A stretch of DNA of 64,000 nucleotides from Mycobacterium sp. HUMS_12744610. Its GTDB lineage: Bacteria; Actinomycetota; Actinomycetes; Mycobacteriales; Mycobacteriaceae. The stretch covers positions 5,456,001 to 5,520,000 of the forward strand of contig NZ_JBGEDP010000001.1 of NCBI RefSeq assembly GCF_041206865.1, given 5' to 3'. Shown here in pieces: positions 59,161-64,000 of the stretch. Within the stretch, counting starts at the first letter, position 1. Each line of letters begins with the position of its first letter. Under the pieces are notes generated by a model. It ran no database searches. It saw only the letters and a list, made by a program, of their open reading frames with translations, and was not told the DNA's origin. Made by a program: the position numbers and the translations under genes.

Positions 59161-61497
59161 ATGGCCCACGACGTGCAGGCAGCCCCGACCAGCCCGGCGC
59201 CGCGCTACGCGGGCACGCGCGTGCAACGGGTGGACCTGCGGCTGCTGACCGGCCGCGGCAGCTTCGTCGACGACATTTCCCGGCCCGGCATGCTGCACGC
59301 CTGCTTCGTGCGCAGCCCGTTCGCCCGCGCGAAGATCAACGGCATCGACGCCTCGGCGGCGCTGGCGCTGCCCGGGGTGCGCGCGGTGTTCACCGCCGCC
59401 GACCTCAACCCCGACGTGCACGAGGCCTGGCACGCCGTGGCCGGCAAGGACGTGCCCGACACGCCGCGGCCGCCGCTGGCCGAGGGCGAGGCGAAGTTCG
59501 TCGGCGACCCGGTCGCGCTGATCGTCGCCGAGAACCGGTATGTCGCCGAGGACGCGCTCGAACTCGTCGACGTCGACTACGAGCCGCTGCCCGCGATCAC
59601 CGACCTCACCCGGGCCCAGACCTCCGAGGTGCTGGTGCACGACGCCTACGCCGACAACGTCGCGGGCGGCCTGGGCGGGGCGCCGCCGGACGAGGAGCTG
59701 TTCGCCTCCGCGGCGTGCGTGGTGAAAGAGCATATCTACCAACAGATCTACGCGCCGGTGCCGATCGAGACCCGCGGCCTGGTCGCCGAGTGGTCGGCCG
59801 CCTCCGGGGAGCTGACGCTGTGGGCGTCCACGCAGACCCCGCACGAACTTCGCGCCTTCTGCGCGCGCCTGCTGGGCATCCCCGCCCAAGGTGTCCGGGT
59901 CATCATGCGCGACACCGGCGGCGGCTTCGGCCAGAAGGTCGTCCCGATGCGGGAGGACATGTGCATCATGCTGGCCGCGCGCAAGGTGCCCACGGCGCTG
60001 AAGTGGATCGAGGACCGGCGCGAGAACCTGATGTCGGCCGGGCAGGCCCGCCACGTCGACGGCACCGCGCGCATCGCGTTCGACTCCGACGGCACCATCA
60101 CCGCGGCCGACATCGACTTCGTGCAGGACGTCGGCGCCTACCCGACGCCGTACCCGGTGCTGACCACGGCCGCCATCGGCATGTTCTTCCCGGGCCCCTA
60201 CCGGGTGCCCAGGGCCAGCTTCAACTACAAGACGGTGTTCACCAACACCAGCGGGCTGGCCGCCTACCGCGGCCCGTGGCAGTACGAGTCGCTGGCCCGC
60301 GAGATCGTGCTCGACATCGCCGCCCGCAAGATGGGCCTGGACCCGGTCGAGTTACGGCGGCGCAACCTGCTGCGGCGCGACGAGATGCCCTACGTCAATC
60401 CCAACGGCATGCCGTATGACCACGTCGCCCCGATCGAGACCTTCGAGCAGGCGGTGAAAATCCTCGACCACGAAGGGTTCCGCAAGGAGCAGGCCGAAGC
60501 GCTGGCGCAGGGCCGCTACCTGGGTCTGGGTTTCTCGGCCTACATCGAGCCGACCGGCGCGGCGACCGGGCACCTGGCCACCGAGGGTTGCACCATGCGC
60601 ATGGAGCCCACGGGCCGGATCAACGTCTACGTCAACGGCGGCTCCAGCGGAAACAGCCTGGAAACCACGGTGATCCAGCTGGCCGCCGACGCGCTGGGCG
60701 CCGACATCGACGACGTGGCCACCATCCAGGGCGACACGGCGATCACCCCGTATGGGGCCGGCACGCAGGGCAGCCGCAGCGGCCCGATGACCGCCGGCGC
60801 CGTCGCCCAGGCGGGGGCCGCGCTGCGCGCCAAGATCGTGGCGCTGGCCGCCAACCAGCTCAAGGTCTCCGAATCTGAGGTGGAACTGGCGCATTCGACC
60901 GCGATCGTGCGCGGCGACCCGTCGCGGAAGGTGACCTTCGGCGAGCTGGCCTACCTCGCGCACTACTCGCCTCAACAGCTGCCGCCCGGGATGTCCCCCG
61001 AACTGGAAGCCACCGCCCGCTACGTCGCCGCGGCCCCGATCCTGTGGGCCAACGCGACCCACGCCTGCACCTGCGAGGTCGACGTGGAAACGGGCAAGGT
61101 GACCCTGCTGCGCTACATCGTCAGCGAGGACGTCGGGCCCATGATCAACCCGGCGATCGTGGAGGGCCAGATCGCGGGCGGGACGGTCCAGGGCATCGGC
61201 GGCGCGTTGCTGGAGGACCTGCGCTACGACGACGACGGCAACCCGCTGGCCACCACGTTCGTCGACTATCTGCTGCCGACCACCACCGAGGTTCCGGCCA
61301 TCGAGTTCGGGCACGTCGAGATACCCGGCCCCGGACCCGGCGGCTACAAGGGCGCCGGGGAGGGCGGCGCGATCGGGTCGGTGCCGGCGGTGATCAACGC
61401 GATCAACGACGCGCTCGCACCGCTGGGCGTGACGGTCACCCGGCTGCCGGCCAGCCCCGCCTCGATCGCCGCGCTGCTGGCCGGGAGGGACCGGTGA
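59161..61497 (+). CDS. Molybdenum hydroxylase large subunit (CoxL-like, not CO dehydrogenase form I)
   Basis: 778 residues from ATG 59161. Full xanthine-oxidase-family large subunit: LLTGRGSFVDDI near the N-terminus, DTGGGFGQKVVP near 250, and the C-terminal KGAGEGGAIGSVPAV with the catalytic Glu. The active-site loop is AYRGPWQYE (residues 368-376). It shares AYRG with form II enzymes (AYRGAGR) but lacks GAGR, and lacks the AYxCSFR of form I, so it is unlikely to oxidise CO; an aldehyde, purine or N-heterocycle is more probable. Gene order is L-M-S, the reverse of the cox operon style. Confidence 0.88.
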   Translation: MAHDVQAAPTSPAPRYAGTRVQRVDLRLLTGRGSFVDDISRPGMLHACFVRSPFARAKINGIDASAALALPGVRAVFTAADLNPDVHEAWHAVAGKDVPDTPRPPLAEGEAKFVGDPVALIVAENRYVAEDALELVDVDYEPLPAITDLTRAQTSEVLVHDAYADNVAGGLGGAPPDEELFASAACVVKEHIYQQIYAPVPIETRGLVAEWSAASGELTLWASTQTPHELRAFCARLLGIPAQGVRVIMRDTGGGFGQKVVPMREDMCIMLAARKVPTALKWIEDRRENLMSAGQARHVDGTARIAFDSDGTITAADIDFVQDVGAYPTPYPVLTTAAIGMFFPGPYRVPRASFNYKTVFTNTSGLAAYRGPWQYESLAREIVLDIAARKMGLDPVELRRRNLLRRDEMPYVNPNGMPYDHVAPIETFEQAVKILDHEGFRKEQAEALAQGRYLGLGFSAYIEPTGAATGHLATEGCTMRMEPTGRINVYVNGGSSGNSLETTVIQLAADALGADIDDVATIQGDTAITPYGAGTQGSRSGPMTAGAVAQAGAALRAKIVALAANQLKVSESEVELAHSTAIVRGDPSRKVTFGELAYLAHYSPQQLPPGMSPELEATARYVAAAPILWANATHACTCEVDVETGKVTLLRYIVSEDVGPMINPAIVEGQIAGGTVQGIGGALLEDLRYDDDGNPLATTFVDYLLPTTTEVPAIEFGHVEIPGPGPGGYKGAGEGGAIGSVPAVINAINDALAPLGVTVTRLPASPASIAALLAGRDR

Positions 61498-62375
61498 AGC
61501 CCGCGTCGTTCGCCTACCACCGTCCCGACACCACCGACGAGGCGGTCGGGCTGCTGGCCGAACTGGGCGAGGACGCCAAGCTCATCGCCGGCGGGCAGAG
61601 CCTGGTGCCGATGCTGTCGATGCGGCTGGCCTACTTCGACCACCTGATCGACATCTCCCGGCTGCGCGAACTGCAGGGCATCGAGCGGCGGGGTGACGGG
61701 GTGTGGATCGGCGCGGGCACCACCGAGGCCAGGGTGGGCGCCGATCCCATAGTGCGCCAAGGGGTTCCGCTGCTGGCCCGGGCGACACCGTTCGTCGGGC
61801 ACTTCCAGATCCGCAACCGCGGCACCCTGGGCGGGTCGATCGCCCACGCCGACGCCGCCGGCGAATACCCCGCGGTGGCCCTCACCCTGGACGCGGTGCT
61901 GGAGGTGGCCTCGCCGCGCGGGCGCCGCGAGATCGCCGGCGCCGACTTCTTCGTCGGCCTGTGGGAGACGGCCATGGGCCCCGACGAGGCGCTCACCGGT
62001 GTGCGGTTCCCGTCGTGGCACGGTAGGTGCGGGTTCGCGGTGCACGAATTCGCGCGCCGGCACGGCGATTTCGCGATCGCGGGCGCGCTGGTCGCGGTCC
62101 AGCTCGACGACGGTGACCGGGTGTCCCGCGCCGCGATCGGGTTGCTGGGCCTGGGCGCCACGCCCCGGCGCGCGGCCGCGGCCGAGGCCGCGGTGCTCGG
62201 CGAGCCGGTCGGCGGGCTGGATCCCCGGGACGTCGGCCGGACCGCGATGAGCGGGCTCGACGACATCCCGACCGACCTGCAGGGGTCGGCACCGTACCGT
62301 ACCCAGGTGGGAGCCGCCATGGCCGCGCGCGCCTGGACCCAGGCCGTACAGGAAGCGCAGGCCCACCATGCATGA
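61494..62375 (+). CDS. Molybdenum hydroxylase medium (FAD) subunit
   Basis: 293 residues from GTG 61494, overlapping the large-subunit stop (GTGA). FAD motifs AGGQSLVPMLSMRL near residue 32 and RNRGTLGGSIAHADAAGEYP near 105; CO-dehydrogenase-type FAD C-terminal domain from about 170. It passes electrons from the 2Fe-2S subunit to an acceptor. Overlaps the small subunit gene by 8 bases. Confidence 0.92.
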   Translation: MKPASFAYHRPDTTDEAVGLLAELGEDAKLIAGGQSLVPMLSMRLAYFDHLIDISRLRELQGIERRGDGVWIGAGTTEARVGADPIVRQGVPLLARATPFVGHFQIRNRGTLGGSIAHADAAGEYPAVALTLDAVLEVASPRGRREIAGADFFVGLWETAMGPDEALTGVRFPSWHGRCGFAVHEFARRHGDFAIAGALVAVQLDDGDRVSRAAIGLLGLGATPRRAAAAEAAVLGEPVGGLDPRDVGRTAMSGLDDIPTDLQGSAPYRTQVGAAMAARAWTQAVQEAQAHHA

Positions 62376-62880
62376 GGAACCGATCCGGTTGTACGTCAAC
62401 GGAACCCCGACCAGCGCAAGCGTCGAGGCGCGCATGACGCTGGCCGACTTCCTGCGCGAGCGGTGCGGGCTCACCGGCACCCACCTGGGTTGCGAGCACG
62501 GGGCGTGCGGCGCCTGCACGGTGCTCCTGGACGGTGCCGCGGTGCGCGCGTGCCTGATGTTCGCGGTGCAGGCGGACGGCGCGGAGGTGACGACGGTGGA
62601 GGGCATCGCCTCGCCCGACGGCGCACTGTCGCCCGTGCAGTCGGCGCTGCGGGAGTGCCACGGGCTGCAGTGCGGCTTCTGCACGCCGGGTTTCGTCATG
62701 TCGCTGACCGCGCTGCTGCGCGATAACCCCGAGCCCACCGACGCCGAGATCCGCGAGGGCCTGTCCGGGAACTTCTGCCGCTGCACCGGTTACCAGGGCA
62801 TCGTCGCCGCCGCCCACCGGGCCGCCGAGGCGCTGCGCGGCGCCGATTCCCGCGCATCCACGGGCGCGTCACCGCAGTAG
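62368..62880 (+). CDS. Molybdenum hydroxylase small (2Fe-2S) subunit
   Basis: 170 residues. Two [2Fe-2S] clusters: Cys42, Cys47, Cys50 and Cys62, and Cys97-type CHGLQCGFC with Cys102 and Cys105 plus Cys137 and Cys139 (FCRCTGY). Last gene of the L-M-S operon. Confidence 0.93.
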   Translation: MHEEPIRLYVNGTPTSASVEARMTLADFLRERCGLTGTHLGCEHGACGACTVLLDGAAVRACLMFAVQADGAEVTTVEGIASPDGALSPVQSALRECHGLQCGFCTPGFVMSLTALLRDNPEPTDAEIREGLSGNFCRCTGYQGIVAAAHRAAEALRGADSRASTGASPQ

Positions 62881-62939
62881 CCCGCGCGACTTCGGTGAAT
62901 AATCTGAAGTCCGCTATTTCAGATGTTCGGGAGCAGCTC

Positions 62940-63518
62940 GTGCGGTTGTCACAGAAGGCGCGGTGGGGTCTGGCCGGAGGTTCGCTGCTGCTCTCGCCCG
63001 TGCTGGTCAGCGCCGTGCCGGTGTCCGGCTGCAGTTCCAGCATCGAGGGCCGGCCGGTCGCCGCGCCGGGCGCGGGGCCCGTCGAGCCCAGCATTCCCAC
63101 GCCGGGTCCGGCACCGTCGTCGCCCCCGCCGGCCACCGCCCTGCCGGCCCCGACCGGACCGACCACGCCGTCGGGCGCCATCCCGCTGCCGCCCGACGAC
63201 AACGGCTACGTGTTCATCGAGACCAAGTCCGGTCAGACCCGGTGCCAGATCAACAAGGACACCGTCGGCTGCGAGGCGCCGTTCACCGACTCCCCGCTCA
63301 AGGACGGCGAGCACGCCAACGGCGTCAGCATCACCGCCGGCGGGTCCGTGCAGTGGGTGCTGGGCAACCTGGGCGCCATCCCGACCGTCACGATCGACTA
63401 CAAGACCTACGCGGCGCAGGGCTGGACGATCAACGCCACCCCCGAGGGCACCCGCTTCACCAACGACAAGACCGGCCACGGGATGTTCGTCAGCGTAGAG
63501 AAGGTCGACACCTTCTGA
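62940..63518 (+). CDS. Putative lipoprotein with Pro-rich linker
   Basis: 192 residues from GTG 62940, preferred over GTG 62895 because GGGAG lies just upstream and it gives a compact signal peptide (VRLSQKARWGLAGGSLLLSP). The lipobox is VSGC with Cys31. A Pro/Ala/Thr-rich linker (about residues 45-90) precedes a small domain with two Cys (TRCQIN, VGCEAP), probably a disulfide. The family is not recognised. It stands alone after the molybdenum operon. Confidence 0.72.
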   Translation: MRLSQKARWGLAGGSLLLSPVLVSAVPVSGCSSSIEGRPVAAPGAGPVEPSIPTPGPAPSSPPPATALPAPTGPTTPSGAIPLPPDDNGYVFIETKSGQTRCQINKDTVGCEAPFTDSPLKDGEHANGVSITAGGSVQWVLGNLGAIPTVTIDYKTYAAQGWTINATPEGTRFTNDKTGHGMFVSVEKVDTF

Positions 63519-63578
63519 GCACCGCCGTTTCCGGGCGACGGCGACCACAACCGCCCCGGGGTCAGTAACATCGTTGCC

Positions 63579-64000
63579 GTGGCACGCTACGGCCCACCTG
63601 ACGACTTCCACAACCAGCCGACCGAGCATGCCAATTGGGGCTTGGGCGGACACCCCCCGGAGGGGAGCGAAACCCCGCCGGAGGAGCCCGGTCAATTCGG
63701 GCAGCCGCAGGAACCCGACTCCTTCGACCAGGACGAAGAGCCCAGGCCCTGGTATCGCAGGCCCGCGATGCTGGTGGGCTGGGTCGTGCTGGTCCTGATC
63801 CTTATCGGGCTGATCGTGTTCGGCATTGTCGAGCTGATCGGCGGCAACCAGGGCGGCGGCAACGCCCCGTCGACGACCACGACCACGACCAGCACCACCT
63901 CGCCGACGAGCACCACCACGACCACCACGACGCCGACCAACACGACCACCACCACGACGCCGTCCAGCTCGGCCGCGCCGCCGCCACCCCCGGTGCAGCA
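63579..64000 (+). CDS. Thr-rich single-pass membrane protein (3' end outside window)
   Basis: From GTG 63579 the frame stays open to the window edge (140 residues seen). Residues 1-62 are acidic and Gln/Pro-rich; one membrane helix follows (64-86, MLVGWVVLVLILIGLIVFGIVEL); from about 97 the protein is almost only Thr, Ser and Pro, then a Pro run. The layout is that of a mucin-like stalk outside the membrane. No known domain is visible in the part present, and what comes after the stalk is outside the window. Confidence 0.75.
   Translation, partial: MARYGPPDDFHNQPTEHANWGLGGHPPEGSETPPEEPGQFGQPQEPDSFDQDEEPRPWYRRPAMLVGWVVLVLILIGLIVFGIVELIGGNQGGGNAPSTTTTTTSTTSPTSTTTTTTTPTNTTTTTTPSSSAAPPPPPVQ

Noticed and set aside
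63850..63960. ACC/ACG-rich low-complexity tract, with Val-rich ORFs on the minus strand
   Set aside because: Explained by the Thr-rich stalk on the plus strand; the minus-strand frames are shadows.

Overview
The window is chromosomal DNA of a slow-growing Mycobacterium, most like the M. avium complex or a close relative. It is GC-rich and tightly packed, with many ATGA/GTGA start-stop overlaps and GTG starts. It carries mycobacterial hallmark genes: pknG, the F420-dependent glucose-6-phosphate dehydrogenase fgd1, an MmpL transporter, ttfA, and dnaK-grpE-dnaJ1-hspR with HspR operators (HAIR). Gene names and comparisons with M. tuberculosis rest on recognition of the translated proteins and remembered gene order, not on a search.

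Layout. (1) 1-8965: the 3' part of pknG, a DUF1800/DUF1501 pair, then fgd1-pta-ackA on the minus strand and a metallo-beta-lactamase-fold protein. (2) 8966-13600: a scarred accessory segment with a truncated epimerase, a truncated FtsX-like permease, a GNAT acetyltransferase, an intact MmpL gene behind a 25-codon leader ORF, and a deleted methyltransferase gene. (3) 13591-20190: DUF3054, a short catabolic operon (SDR, glutaryl-CoA dehydrogenase-like, acyl-CoA dehydrogenase, TetR), an exported protein, a mycothiol-isomerase-like protein, and a VapBC toxin-antitoxin pair next to a 43-nt palindrome. (4) 20418-25455: type II NADH dehydrogenase, then purA, a thioesterase, purT and a rhodanese on the minus strand. 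(5) 25686-33460: a UbiE-like methyltransferase, homologues of Rv0358-Rv0361, DedA, a GH76 glycosidase and ethanolamine ammonia-lyase eutBC. (6) 33324-42893: a complete form I carbon monoxide dehydrogenase operon (coxM-S-L, XdhC/YHS, MoxR, CoxG, CoxE), a second XdhC and a divergent LysR regulator. (7) 42910-50845: RNA methyltransferase, lipoprotein, pyrE, SDR, ttfA, LemA/DUF2207 relics, clpB and a frameshifted DUF3060 gene. (8) 50882-57176: type II flavohaemoglobin, aldose epimerase and the hspR-dnaJ1-grpE-dnaK operon with HAIR operators. (9) 57234-64000: a G3E GTPase, a MobA-like protein, a second molybdenum hydroxylase (large-medium-small subunits) with an unusual active-site loop, a lipoprotein and the start of a Thr-rich membrane protein.

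Themes. The cox operon supplies CO oxidation with its own maturation factors, and the second molybdo-flavoprotein lies beside a MobA-like cofactor gene. dnaK and clpB share the HspR operator type, so the chaperone genes form one regulon. Compared with the M. tuberculosis order as I remember it, the block from Rv0356c/purA to clpB/Rv0385 is inverted relative to its flanks. Three otherwise well-conserved genes (DUF3151, XdhC-YHS, DUF3060) each carry an apparent single-base frameshift, so sequence quality must be weighed against real decay. No tRNA, rRNA, CRISPR array or insertion sequence was seen.
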